Assembly (NCBI GenBank): GCA_934098445.1
Contig: CAKOOW010000008.1
Span: 1-34,283 of the forward strand
DNA: 34,283 nt
From: an uncultured Bacilli bacterium
Lineage (GTDB): Bacteria > Bacillota_I > Bacilli_A > RF39 > UBA660
Reading direction: 5' to 3'
Shown here: positions 23,955-32,257 of the stretch, piece by piece
Position numbering within the stretch: the first letter of the stretch is position 1
Layout of the letters: each line of letters opens with the position of its first letter
The notes under the pieces: model-generated
The model's input: the letters and a program-made list of their open reading frames with translations, nothing else
Database searches by the model: none
Told to the model about the DNA's origin: nothing
Translations under genes and position numbers: made by a program

Positions 23955-24639
23955 AAGCCACCAATTTATATCCAAGTCCTCTTACTGTCAATATATATTT
24001 AGGATTAGCAGGATCACTTTCAATTTTACTTCTTAAATTAGAGATATGCACCATCATCGTATTATCATCACTATCACAGTAGTCGCCATTAATATATTCA
24101 TATATTTGGGATTTAGTAAATACGCGGTTCGGATTTTGCATAAACATAACCATCATTTTCATTTCGGTTGATGTCAAAGGAATAATTTCCTCCTCTTTTC
24201 TTAAAATATATTTATCCATTTCTAAGGAAAGATTCCCTACTTTATAAACATCAACCAAAACTCCCGTTCCTAGTTTTAAAAATCTCCGCAGAATAGCCTC
24301 AACATAAGCAATAACTTCTAAAGGATTAAATGGTTTAGTTATATAAGCATCAGCCCCTAACTTTAAACCTAATACTTTATCCATATCAGCAGTCTTAGCC
24401 GAAATAATAATTATTGGGATATTACTAAACGTCCTTACTTCTTTTATAAGCGAGTAACCATCCATCTTTGGTAACATAATATCAACAAGAGCAATATCAA
24501 ACTCCTCTTCTTTTAAAAGATTTAAAGCCACTTTACCATCACTAGCATCCTTTGTAATATAATTATTACTCTCTAAATATAATCTTAATAATTCTACAAT
24601 ATCACTATCATCTTCTACTATTAATACTTTATTATGCAT
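23941..24639 (-). CDS. OmpR/PhoB-family response regulator
   Basis: 232 aa from ATG 24639 (GGTGGTG about 6 nt upstream); the open extension to 24708 crosses the promoter. The receiver domain has the acidic pair EDD (9-11), phospho-acceptor Asp53 in LVDIMLP, the Ser in IIISAK and Lys in TKPF. The C-terminal winged helix (about 130-228) ends TVRGLGYKL. It is co-transcribed with and phosphorylated by the downstream kinase. Likely targets are the adjacent Dlt-like operon and perhaps its own promoter, by analogy with envelope-stress systems. Confidence 0.93.
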   Translation of the reverse strand: MHNKVLIVEDDSDIVELLRLYLESNNYITKDASDGKVALNLLKEEEFDIALVDIMLPKMDGYSLIKEVRTFSNIPIIIISAKTADMDKVLGLKLGADAYITKPFNPLEVIAYVEAILRRFLKLGTGVLVDVYKVGNLSLEMDKYILRKEEEIIPLTSTEMKMMVMFMQNPNRVFTKSQIYEYINGDYCDSDDNTMMVHISNLRSKIESDPANPKYILTVRGLGYKLVAYEEK

Positions 24640-24679
24640 ATAAACACCACCCATAATTTTTCTAAATCCTAGCAGTCTT

Positions 24680-24708
24680 AGAATATTACACTTTATATAT
24701 AAAGTCAA
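24680..24708 (-). promoter_or_regulatory. Promoter of the two-component operon with a 16-bp palindrome
   Basis: Minus strand: TTGACT (24703-24708), 17-bp spacer, TATTCT (24680-24685). The spacer contains ACTTTATATATAAAGT (24690-24705), a perfect palindrome, a possible operator or self-binding site. Confidence 0.68.
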
Positions 24709-24745
24709 TATTTCCCTAGAAATACCTAATTATCAGGAAAACATA

Positions 24746-24774
24746 TTTCTATTTTTAATAATTTATTATATAAT
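24746..24774 (+). promoter_or_regulatory. Promoter of uppP
   Basis: TATAAT (24769-24774) with a weak -35 TTTCTA 17 bp upstream; AGGTGA follows before the ATG. Confidence 0.5.
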
Positions 24775-24791
24775 TAACTAGGTGATTTGAT

Positions 24792-25604
24792 ATGGAATTA
24801 ATAAAATACATAATTCTTGGTATTATCCAAGGATTAACTGAACCTCTACCTATCTCTAGTAGTGGTCATTTACTTATCTTTAGAGAACTATTTAATACTA
24901 ATATGTTTAATGATTTAAACTTTGAAGTTATGGTTAATTTTGGCTCTTTTATTGCTATTTTAATAATATTTTGGAAAGATATCGTTAGATTAGTTAGTAG
25001 TTTCTTTAAGTATTTATTTGGTGATAAAAAAGATAAAAAGAAGTATTATGATGACTTTAAATATTGTATGCTTATTGTCGTGGGTTCTATCCCTGTAGGT
25101 ATTATAGGTTTATTATTCAAAGATAAGATTGAAGCTATTGCTAGTGTTAAGGAAGTAGGATTTGCGCTTCTAATTACAGCTTTAGCCCTATTCTTAGTTA
25201 AATCTAGTAAGGGGAAGAAAAAAGATAATGAGATAACCTATAAGGATGCTATCATCATTGGCTTATTCCAAATGTGTGCTCTTCTTCCTGGATTATCTCG
25301 TAGTGGGATGGTTCTAGTAGGTTGCTTACTATGTGGTCTAAATAGAGAATCTTCTCTAAAATACACCTTTATGTTGTATTTTCCCGTCTCAGTGGCCTCT
25401 TTCGGACTAAGTAGTATAGACATTGTTAAATCAGGAATTGCTTCTAATCTCTTACTTGGATATTTCCTAGGAATGGTAGCCGCTGGAATAGTTACTTACT
25501 TTACTTATAAGTGGTTATCAGAGATTGTTAAAAACGGAAAACTATGGAAATTCTCTATTTACTGTGTTTTAGTAGCCTTATTTATCTTTATCTACTTTAG
25601 ATAG
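24792..25604 (+). CDS. uppP: Undecaprenyl-diphosphate phosphatase
   Basis: 270 aa, normal for UppP/BacA. The N-terminal motif GIIQGLTEPLPISSSGHLLI holds the catalytic Glu residues and Ser, and LPGLSRSGMVLVGCLLCGL (about 165-183) is the PGxSRSxxT-like phosphate site, here ending in Met-Val rather than Thr. About eight helices. It recycles the undecaprenyl carrier for peptidoglycan and other surface polymers and gives bacitracin tolerance when abundant. Divergent from the two-component operon, which may regulate it. AGGTGA lies 7 nt before the ATG. Confidence 0.95.
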   Translation: MELIKYIILGIIQGLTEPLPISSSGHLLIFRELFNTNMFNDLNFEVMVNFGSFIAILIIFWKDIVRLVSSFFKYLFGDKKDKKKYYDDFKYCMLIVVGSIPVGIIGLLFKDKIEAIASVKEVGFALLITALALFLVKSSKGKKKDNEITYKDAIIIGLFQMCALLPGLSRSGMVLVGCLLCGLNRESSLKYTFMLYFPVSVASFGLSSIDIVKSGIASNLLLGYFLGMVAAGIVTYFTYKWLSEIVKNGKLWKFSIYCVLVALFIFIYFR

Positions 25605-25606
25605 TT

Positions 25607-25636
25607 AAAGACTTGTCATTTCGACAAGTCTTTTTA
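25607..25636 (+). terminator. Terminator after uppP
   Basis: 11-bp stem AAAGACTTGTC/GACAAGTCTTT, loop ATTTC, then TT. It abuts the end of the convergent surface-protein pseudogene. Confidence 0.85.
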
Positions 25637-27133
25637 TTAATAATAAATATCACTCTTATAAACTTCAATAACCGGTCTTACCCCTAAGATATCATTTTTT
25701 ATAGCCGGAGCACTGTGAACGCGCCTTGCCGTAGCATAGAAAAACCAAGAATAATTAGCCGGCGTAAAACGAGGTGTTTCTAACCAATAGCCATCAAAAT
25801 TAGAAGTATTTTTACTCGTAAAATTAGTATTTTCCGCTAATTATAAATTGGCATTTAATTCCCCATTTTGCCAGGTAGGAATATAAGTTCCCGCTAAGGT
25901 TCTTAATTCGTTAAAGCTTAATAATCGAGCCGCATATTTTTCATAACTAAAAGCACTTGGTAAAGTATGATTATCCTTTAACTTATTAGTACCATACTCA
26001 TTAATCAAAGCTCTTTTTTCATTAATTAATCTAACATTACTCCATTGCTCTTTAGTAGGAAGTTGTAAAATAGCACTTACCGGACCATTCCAATTCTCAC
26101 CATTATCATCATAAGAAACATACTTACCATTACTAGGTTCTCCTAAAGTCACATTACTATAATAAATCAAAAGCGAAACATCATCATTAGCAAATAAATA
26201 ATAAAACCTTTCTTTAGTAGCATCATAAATTCCATCACCATTAACATCGCAATCAAAAGCATCCCCAGAATTTAAAACTCCACTAGTCCCTAAAGAACCA
26301 TAAGTAATAATATACTTACCATCAACAGTAGTTCCTAATCCTTTACAATAAGAACCCACACACTCCTCTGTATGAAGATATGTTGCTCTTTGACATATAG
26401 GTAACTTAGAATAAATCTTAATATCTCCCGTCACATTATCTATCTTTAAATAATTCCCATCATATTCATAACTATTACTAGAAAGTAATTTATTATTCAT
26501 AAACACTTTTAAAACATAATCACTATCACTAATAATCTTAACTTTAAAAGTATCTCCCTCTATAGCTTCTTTAGGTAAATCCCCACTATTTAGAATATCA
26601 AAATAACTAACATTAAATATTCTTCCAAATTGAAAATTTAAAACAAAAGAAATAGGCTCATCACTAATACTTACTCCTTCTTTATAAGAAATCTTTATCT
26701 TAATACTTTTCTTAATCCCTAAAGAACACTCCTCTCCAACACATACTTTATCTTTTAACTTATAATCTAAAAGTTCATATTGAAGATTACTATTATCTAA
26801 ACTTATATCTCTTATAGCCATTGGAATATTCCCTAGATTAGATACTTCAACATCATAAATAATATAAGAACTATTACTATTTAATTTAACTCTACTATAT
26901 ATATTAGAAACATTATACTCTTCATAATAACTATTAGCATTTTCTACCGTATTTATCTTAACCCCCGTAACCCGAATATCCTTATCTATTTGCACATTAA
27001 CACCAATATTCTCAATAGTTAAATTATTCTGAAAAGCCGAAAAACCAATACTTAAGAATACCACAAAAAGAAGAGTAATTAATATTCCATACCAATATCC
27101 TTTATTATTTTTTATTATTACTTTTCGTTTCAT
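25637..27133 (-). pseudogene. Secreted surface protein with C-terminal lectin-like domain, interrupted by in-frame TAA
   Basis: Codons 1-430 (27133 to 25844) are open; a TAA at 25841-25843 follows ...GELNANL. The same frame then continues for 67 more codons (LAENTNFTSKN..., WLETPRFTPANYSWFFYATARRVHSAP, LGVRPVIEVYKSDIYY) to a second TAA at 25637. That tail matches the end of the variable surface proteins at 30208 and 33669 (RRV, GVRPV), so one gene has been split. Start: a basic N-terminus, one hydrophobic segment (about 14-34) ending FSAFQNNLTI, like SipW-processed TasA/camelysin signals. Middle: a beta-rich repeat region with a CVGEECSLG Cys pair and a calcium-like DCDVNGDGIYD loop. Readthrough or a sequencing error are alternatives. 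Confidence 0.72.
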
Positions 27134-27135
27134 AA

Positions 27136-28215
27136 TTAACCCTTTTTAGCTTTATTTACCTTCTTTTTGTCAATTGTATACAAGTATAAATTATTATCTT
27201 GTAAGACATAAAATTGCGCAATTCCTTGGTCTTTTAGATCTAAAAACATAATTGGTAGTTGTAAATTATCCCGAACATCCACTAATTCATTAAAACTTTC
27301 TATTACAAAAATATTATAATCATTAAAATCTATAGAAGTAGAAGTTTCTACTATTAAACGATCATATTCTTTTAGAATTTTATTTATTAATTTATCAGAC
27401 TTACTTATCTTTTTATTATGTAATGTTATATTAGTAAGGACTAACCATAAAAAGAATGATGATATTAAAAGAATGATTGTTCCTATTAAGAGTTTAAAAC
27501 CATTATTAATTTTAAAACATTTAGTGACTATCGTTTTTTCTACTTTTTTATTTAATTCCTGCGTATTTAATTTAATTTCAATAGCTTTTTTAGATAAAGG
27601 TATTTCAACAGATATTTGTCCTAATGTAGGTAGTTCTTTATAGTCATTAAGATTATTATAAACATTTAAATAAACATCTAAATAACTATCAGCATCAACT
27701 CCATATTGAGATTTAAAAGTCGTTGCAATATTATTATAATAATCATAATCAATATCTACTTGTTTCTTTAAATTATAAAGAGTATTATCGCCAAGAGAAT
27801 CATTAGTCTTTGGTACTAAGACATATTCTTTTTCATAATACTTAGTAAGTGTATCACTATTTTTAATCACTAATTTAGCTACTATTTCATAATCTACCGA
27901 TGCTACCATATTATCTAAATTACCATTAAATTGATAATTAAAATTTAAAGGAATATTCTTAATTAAACTAGCAACATAAGCCATATGAGCATCTAAACAA
28001 TTATCATCAAAAAAACTATTTTTAGCTAAACAAACCGAATAAGAGACATTTCCTGTCTCTTGAAAAAGCAATTTTTCTTTTTCTTTTAATTTTAATGAAC
28101 TAGAAAATAAATTAAGTCCTATAAAATAAGTAACTATAAATATTAAAAGAAAAATTGCCATTCTTCCCAAGAAATTAATCTTCTTCTTTTTCTTATTTAA
28201 TTTTTTCTCTTTCAT
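27136..28215 (-). CDS. DUF5305-like membrane protein of the SipW locus
   Basis: 359 aa from ATG 28215; AGAGGTGG, within the end of the signal peptidase gene, is 4 nt upstream. A Lys-rich N-terminus, membrane helix 1 (about 20-40), an extracellular beta-rich domain (about 45-245) with two Cys (VCLAKNSFFDDNC), helix 2 (about 255-275), then a cytoplasmic tail of about 85 aa. This two-helix layout beside a SipW-type peptidase matches DUF5305 proteins as I remember them; function unknown. It overlaps the translation signals of its neighbour, so it is clearly part of the operon. Confidence 0.62.
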   Translation of the reverse strand: MKEKKLNKKKKKINFLGRMAIFLLIFIVTYFIGLNLFSSSLKLKEKEKLLFQETGNVSYSVCLAKNSFFDDNCLDAHMAYVASLIKNIPLNFNYQFNGNLDNMVASVDYEIVAKLVIKNSDTLTKYYEKEYVLVPKTNDSLGDNTLYNLKKQVDIDYDYYNNIATTFKSQYGVDADSYLDVYLNVYNNLNDYKELPTLGQISVEIPLSKKAIEIKLNTQELNKKVEKTIVTKCFKINNGFKLLIGTIILLISSFFLWLVLTNITLHNKKISKSDKLINKILKEYDRLIVETSTSIDFNDYNIFVIESFNELVDVRDNLQLPIMFLDLKDQGIAQFYVLQDNNLYLYTIDKKKVNKAKKG

Positions 28216-28216
28216 A

Positions 28217-29347
28217 CTACCACCTCTCATTAAGTAACACGGTAGGATATCCTATCAAAGGAATCTTAAATTTAACTATCCCAATAAACATATCTTTAGT
28301 AATCTTATACTTATCATAACTATTATTAGCATCACCCTTAGTATAAATAAAATACTCCTCATCAGCCTCAATTATTTTATATATTCGATGAACCACAATC
28401 TTATCATTATACTTATATGCTAATATATCCCCTATCACTAAATTATTAAATTCTTTATCTACTACCACTACATCTCCTTTAGATATATTAGGTTCCATTG
28501 ACCCACTAGCAACCGCAATAGCATAATATCTAAAGTACCCAGAAACTCCATAGACTAATATTCCTACTAAAAGTCCTAAACCCATATATCCCCAGATTTC
28601 ATTTTTTCTTCTTCGATAAGACTCTATCACTAAAGCTTGTACTCGGTCTTTATTAAACCAAGATTTTATATGTAAAAGAACAATTAGAGGTAATAAAAGA
28701 AAGATAATAGAATATAAATATTCATTCGGATTAGGAATAACTGGTAATAAATACTTATATAGATGCATAATAAGTAAATAACATATCCCCGGCTTATATC
28801 CTAACTTTAAATCTAAATAAGTACATAAAATATTTTCCGTAATTGAAGGAATAAAAGTTAGTGCTACTAACAAAAAAGTTTCTCTATTAAAGCCCATTAC
28901 ATGACTAGCAAAAGGAATAACATTATCTAAAAGAATAAAGAAAAAACAAACTAGTATTATAAGTATCTTCGACTCACTAGATTTTACTAATAACTGATAT
29001 CTTAATATTTCTTTAATAAATATAAATACTACTATTGGTAAAATTATATTTATTAAAGAATTAATAGTCCAATAATTATTATTTCTAGCAAATCCTATTA
29101 AAATACCCCCTAAATAGTAGATAAGAAAAAAAGTTATTAAAACAATAATAATCTCTAGAATAATATCTTTAGTATATCTATGCCTATCTTTTTCAAAGCC
29201 TAACATAAGATACATAATTCCTAAAGATAATAAGAGAATTATATTTAGCTTTACTTGACTAATTAACTTAAATTTAAAAATATTTAAGAAAAAAGCAATA
29301 CTTAAAGTAAAGATAAATAGTATTATTTTAATATAACTTTTTTTCAT
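28217..29347 (-). CDS. SipW-type signal peptidase I with N-terminal multi-helix domain
   Basis: 376 aa. The last 120 aa are an ER/SipW-type signal peptidase: AVASGSMEPNISKGDVVVVD with nucleophile Ser283, then IVVHRIYKI with His320 in place of the Lys of normal bacterial enzymes, then GDANNSYDKYKI. Before it, residues 1-230 form about seven membrane helices, a part absent from the ~190 aa B. subtilis SipW. The N-terminal part resembles no enzyme I know. GGAG lies 7 nt before the ATG, and the TasA-like gene is 28 bp upstream. Expected role: cleavage of the TasA-like protein and the other surface proteins here. Confidence 0.88.
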   Translation of the reverse strand: MKKSYIKIILFIFTLSIAFFLNIFKFKLISQVKLNIILLLSLGIMYLMLGFEKDRHRYTKDIILEIIIVLITFFLIYYLGGILIGFARNNNYWTINSLINIILPIVVFIFIKEILRYQLLVKSSESKILIILVCFFFILLDNVIPFASHVMGFNRETFLLVALTFIPSITENILCTYLDLKLGYKPGICYLLIMHLYKYLLPVIPNPNEYLYSIIFLLLPLIVLLHIKSWFNKDRVQALVIESYRRRKNEIWGYMGLGLLVGILVYGVSGYFRYYAIAVASGSMEPNISKGDVVVVDKEFNNLVIGDILAYKYNDKIVVHRIYKIIEADEEYFIYTKGDANNSYDKYKITKDMFIGIVKFKIPLIGYPTVLLNERW

Positions 29348-29375
29348 GTATATCTCCTACCTAAAGAGATTAATT

Positions 29376-30029
29376 TTAATCTGCTGAACTATAGTTTAAA
29401 GTAATATCGCCAAAAGCTACGCTAAAGTCACCATCAGTACGTTCAGCATTACTAGCATACTCTAAAGTTACAGTGATTAGTTCTCCAGTTTTCTTGGCTA
29501 AGGAATGTCCTGTTATGGATGCTTTTCCAGTAGCTGTTTCTAATTCGTTGCCAACTTTTACTTTAATGAAAATATTTTCACAGGCTTTTTGTACTAAAGC
29601 ATCAGTAGTACCTTCTTTAGCTGTACAAACTTTAGGGGCATTTTTGCCAGTTACATTAGCATAGACAATACTTTTTAAGTAAGCATTTAATTCACCAGCA
29701 TTATAAGCATAAAACTTATAAACAACGGATTGTCCTGGTTCTGTAAAGGTAGCACTTAAATTAGAAATAGTGGGATCCACACTGTTATCGATAGTAGCAT
29801 TAGTAGTTGTAAGACTAGTTGGTTCTGCTGTTGGAACAATTTCATTTACTTCTACTTTATCAATGGCACTTGAAAAATCAACATTCATCGTACTACTATC
29901 CGGTTTTACGTTAGCACTTGCTTGAATATTCAAAACACTTGAAAAAGAAGCAAAACCAATAGATAACCCTACAACTCCTACGACAAGCGCAATTATTGCT
30001 ATTACTTGTGCATTTCTATTCTTTTCCAT
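29376..30029 (-). CDS. TasA/camelysin-like secreted protein (SipW substrate)
   Basis: 217 aa. The signal region is MEKNRNAQVIAIIALVVGVV followed by GLSIGFASFSSVLNIQASA, the pattern of SipW substrates (GxxxAxFSxxLxI). The mature part is beta-rich and Thr/Ser-rich, with a VVYKFYAYNAGELNAYLKSI block as in TasA-type fibre proteins and one Cys pair (KVCTAK, KACENI). AGGAGG lies 4 nt before the ATG, with a near-consensus promoter upstream, so strong expression is expected. It probably forms the major fibre or matrix protein of this locus. A weak hairpin (29367-29382) overlaps its stop and might reduce readthrough into sipW. Confidence 0.82.
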   Translation of the reverse strand: MEKNRNAQVIAIIALVVGVVGLSIGFASFSSVLNIQASANVKPDSSTMNVDFSSAIDKVEVNEIVPTAEPTSLTTTNATIDNSVDPTISNLSATFTEPGQSVVYKFYAYNAGELNAYLKSIVYANVTGKNAPKVCTAKEGTTDALVQKACENIFIKVKVGNELETATGKASITGHSLAKKTGELITVTLEYASNAERTDGDFSVAFGDITLNYSSAD

Positions 30030-30048
30030 ATATCCTCCTACTATAAAA

Positions 30049-30077
30049 ATTATAACATCTCACATTTCATTTTGCAA
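30049..30077 (-). promoter_or_regulatory. Strong promoter of the TasA-like/SipW operon
   Basis: Minus strand: TTGCAA (30072-30077), 17-bp spacer, TATAAT (30049-30054) preceded by TGT. Confidence 0.82.
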
Positions 30078-30093
30078 TCCCCATCTAAAAAGC

Positions 30094-30139
30094 CATAAAA
30101 AATATGGCATGCAAATTTAATAATTTACACACCATATTT
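30094..30139 (-). terminator. Terminator after the variable surface protein
   Basis: Minus strand: AAATATGG..CCATATTT stem with an inner AAATT/AATTT pairing, then TTTTTTAT. It separates this gene from the TasA-like operon. Confidence 0.65.
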
Positions 30140-30200
30140 CTATACCCTCAAATGAAGAGTCATTTTGGGCGATTTACGTTATCAAATATATCTTTGCAAG

Positions 30201-30219
30201 ATTTCTTCTACGAAGAAAT
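30201..30219. other. 8-bp hairpin overlapping the stop codon of the variable protein
   Basis: ATTTCTTC / GAAGAAAT with a 3-nt loop that includes part of the stop codon. It lies about 70 bp beyond VR1 and is not present after VR2. Confidence 0.5.
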
Positions 30220-30800
30220 GCGATATGGGTCAGATGCTGTCCCAGAGCCTTGTGTCAGCACTTCAGCCTTCAGATTAATAACTGGTCGAACACCGCGGTT
30301 GAGGCTCACGTTGCCGCCGTCGTCCGCACGGCCATTCGAATCCACGCGACGTACGAAAGCGACACCACCATATTCGAAGGAGGACGGCGAGGAAGAACAC
30401 CAGATTTGCCCTGAGTATAGGTAATAACCACTATTATCATCATCCCACCCACCGGCTAGTACAATCTCATCTGTACTTAAAAGACCAACTGGATACGTTA
30501 GAGCTCCATTACCATTAGTAGTATCACTTACGGTAAAGGCGTCATTCTTTTGGGGGCATATTAATCTTATACTAGAATTATAACTGTCTATATCCCATGG
30601 TCCAGACCGCCATCTATAATAAGTTTCACTAATTCCAGATCCTGTCCCAGAGTTATTACCAGCCATACTTCGATCATTACAGAATACATTATCAGCTAAA
30701 TATTGTTCATTAGTTGTACCAACTATATTTGTTTTATACCAATTATCTATATAAGTTTTAATAGTAGAATTATTGGTATTAGCATGAGCATCAGCATAAG
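30208..30800 (-). repeat. Homologous segment shared with 33669-34283
   Basis: About 590 bp nearly identical to the copy at 33669-34283 apart from two divergent patches. About 90 bp at the far end (30709-30798 and 34194-34283) are identical base for base. Confidence 0.85.
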
Positions 30801-31731
30801 TTGAAGCACCGGTTTGACCATACATATAACCAACATAAGCATTATCATTAGAACTACTATTAAAAGCACTAGTTCCTATCTGTCTATCTGCACTGTTCTC
30901 ACCATTGGCATGAGCACTTGTGCCATCATAAATAACACGAACAGTACCATCACCATTTATACGAACAATTCGCCAATATTTATCAGCAAACTTCACATAA
31001 TTATTAGTTACATTACCACGATAATAATATGAATCACCATAAGCATCTTTAGCCTTACATAAATAACCATTAGTAGCCTCTACTCCAGTAACATTCACTG
31101 AACCATCATCATTTACAGTTGGACACTTACCAGTCGTATCAACAGAGGCAATTATCTTATCCATAGCAGTCTCTGTAGCAACCGCATCCACTACTACTTT
31201 AGACTTAAAAGTCTTATTTTGGGCATCATCACTTAAAGTAACACTTTTATCCATCCATACCGAAATACTATAATCTTTACTCCCATTAGGAGCTAAAATA
31301 CCCGTATCAAGCGTTCTAGACTCCATACTACCCTTTACTACAGTTGTAGCAGTATTATAACTACTTAATAACTTAATATCTTTATTATTAACTAATACTG
31401 CTAAATAATTACTATTTAAAGTAGTACCTTCTAACATCTCCATGTTAAGACTATACTTAGCCGATACACTACAAGTATTCTTTAAAGTAAAAGTAAGTGG
31501 TGTTAAAGCCCGCCCTTCTTCATCCGAAATTGGAAACATATTAGTTAAATTAATCTCATTTGCTTGATTAGCAAGCTCTAAAGAAAAACACTTACTTACT
31601 CCTACATTAGCCTTATCTTGAATAACTGTATATCGCCACCAAGCATATGATATACCTACTCCCAATAACCCCACTATGTAAATGATTCCTAAGGTCAGAG
31701 TCACTTGCTGTCTGTTTAGTCTTTCTTTCAT
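30208..31731 (-). CDS. Secreted surface protein with hypervariable C-type-lectin-like domain, copy 1
   Basis: 507 aa from ATG 31731 (an open TTG start at 31755 is less likely). N-terminus MKERLNRQQV with one hydrophobic helix (about 9-30, LTLGIIYIVGLLGVGISYAWW), then beta-rich TasA-like repeats (about 35-200). A region from about 225 carries YWRIVRINGDGTVRVIYDG, typical of DUF6273/sulfatase-modifying-like domains. The C-terminus has LSTDEIVLAGGW, WCSSSPSS, FVRRV, then LNRGVRPVINLKAEVL. The last 200 bp are GC-rich with codons foreign to this genome (CGC, CCG, TCG, GAC). It is nearly identical to the copy at 33669 except for two divergent patches. Likely surface adhesin or ligand-binding protein; may be exported through the adjacent SipW-type peptidase. 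Confidence 0.85.
   Translation of the reverse strand: MKERLNRQQVTLTLGIIYIVGLLGVGISYAWWRYTVIQDKANVGVSKCFSLELANQANEINLTNMFPISDEEGRALTPLTFTLKNTCSVSAKYSLNMEMLEGTTLNSNYLAVLVNNKDIKLLSSYNTATTVVKGSMESRTLDTGILAPNGSKDYSISVWMDKSVTLSDDAQNKTFKSKVVVDAVATETAMDKIIASVDTTGKCPTVNDDGSVNVTGVEATNGYLCKAKDAYGDSYYYRGNVTNNYVKFADKYWRIVRINGDGTVRVIYDGTSAHANGENSADRQIGTSAFNSSSNDNAYVGYMYGQTGASTYADAHANTNNSTIKTYIDNWYKTNIVGTTNEQYLADNVFCNDRSMAGNNSGTGSGISETYYRWRSGPWDIDSYNSSIRLICPQKNDAFTVSDTTNGNGALTYPVGLLSTDEIVLAGGWDDDNSGYYLYSGQIWCSSSPSSFEYGGVAFVRRVDSNGRADDGGNVSLNRGVRPVINLKAEVLTQGSGTASDPYRISS
30292..30402 (-). other. GC-rich variable region VR1
   Basis: About 110 bp between an invariant TGG (30400-30402) and invariant GTGAGCCTCAACCGCGG. 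Against VR2 the flanks match almost exactly, while interior codons differ at most positions. Many variable codons end in C or T (TCC, TTC, GTC, GAC, GAC, GGC, GGC, AAC), as expected if AAC/AAT template codons had been adenine-mutated. Confidence 0.5.
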
Positions 31732-31942
31732 TTCTTCTTTTATAACACCTTTCAATTAATATCTATTAAGAATAATTAATATTTTAAATTTAAATAATAC
31801 TCAGATACTCCAACAATTAATTCATTAACATAAAGTTAAACCCTATCTCTATTCTTAATAACTATCCTAAATATAACACAATTATTTGAAATTTTAAAGA
31901 CTAAAGAAGGTTTTCTATCCCAGAAACTAATTTAACTTTCTT
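31732..31942. other. Intergenic region upstream of the variable protein gene
   Basis: About 210 bp, very AT-rich, no ORF. It probably holds the promoter of the variable protein gene; I see no clear -35/-10 pair. Confidence 0.4.
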
Positions 31943-32215
31943 TTAATACTTAAACAATACCTCAAATACAATCTTATCCCCAATACTATTAGCCCATATC
32001 TTTCCTTGATGATTAACTACTATATTCTTAGCTATCGCTAATCCTAAACCATATCTATTTTCTTTACGGCTTCTAGATTTATCTAATCTATAGAATCTTT
32101 CAAATATCTTTTCTTCTTCACCATTACGAGTAATATCTCTACTAATTCATTAATAGAATAACTATAAAACTTAAAATTAATATTCTTTTCTATCCTTATA
32201 ATCGGGCAGTTTTTC
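31943..32215 (-). pseudogene. Histidine kinase remnant
   Basis: The last ~66 codons read ITRNGEEEKIFERFYRLDKS, then RYGLGLAIAKNIV, then IWANSIGDKIVFEVLFKY and a TAA at 31943. These are the F and G2 boxes and end of a VanS-like HATPase domain. Upstream, in another frame, INFKFYSYSINELVEI resembles the link after a HisKA domain, so there is a frameshift plus an internal deletion. No start, no dimerisation His. It marks an old deletion/rearrangement next to the IS. Confidence 0.72.
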
Positions 32216-32221
32216 AAACCT

Positions 32222-32257
32222 TAAAAAAACAGATAAAGTCTCCTAATATCTGTTTTG
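32222..32257. terminator. Bidirectional terminator-like hairpin
   Basis: AAACAGATA / TATCTGTTT stem with an 11-nt loop; TTTT follows on plus and a 7-T run on minus. It lies between the kinase remnant and the transposase. Confidence 0.6.

Noticed and set aside
30104..30424. 106-codon plus-strand ORF rich in Arg/Pro/Ser
   Set aside because: Antisense of the GC-rich variable region; an artefact of local composition.
30814..31032. 72-codon Ile/Thr-rich ORF
   Set aside because: Antisense to the Asn/Tyr/Val-rich middle of the variable surface protein.
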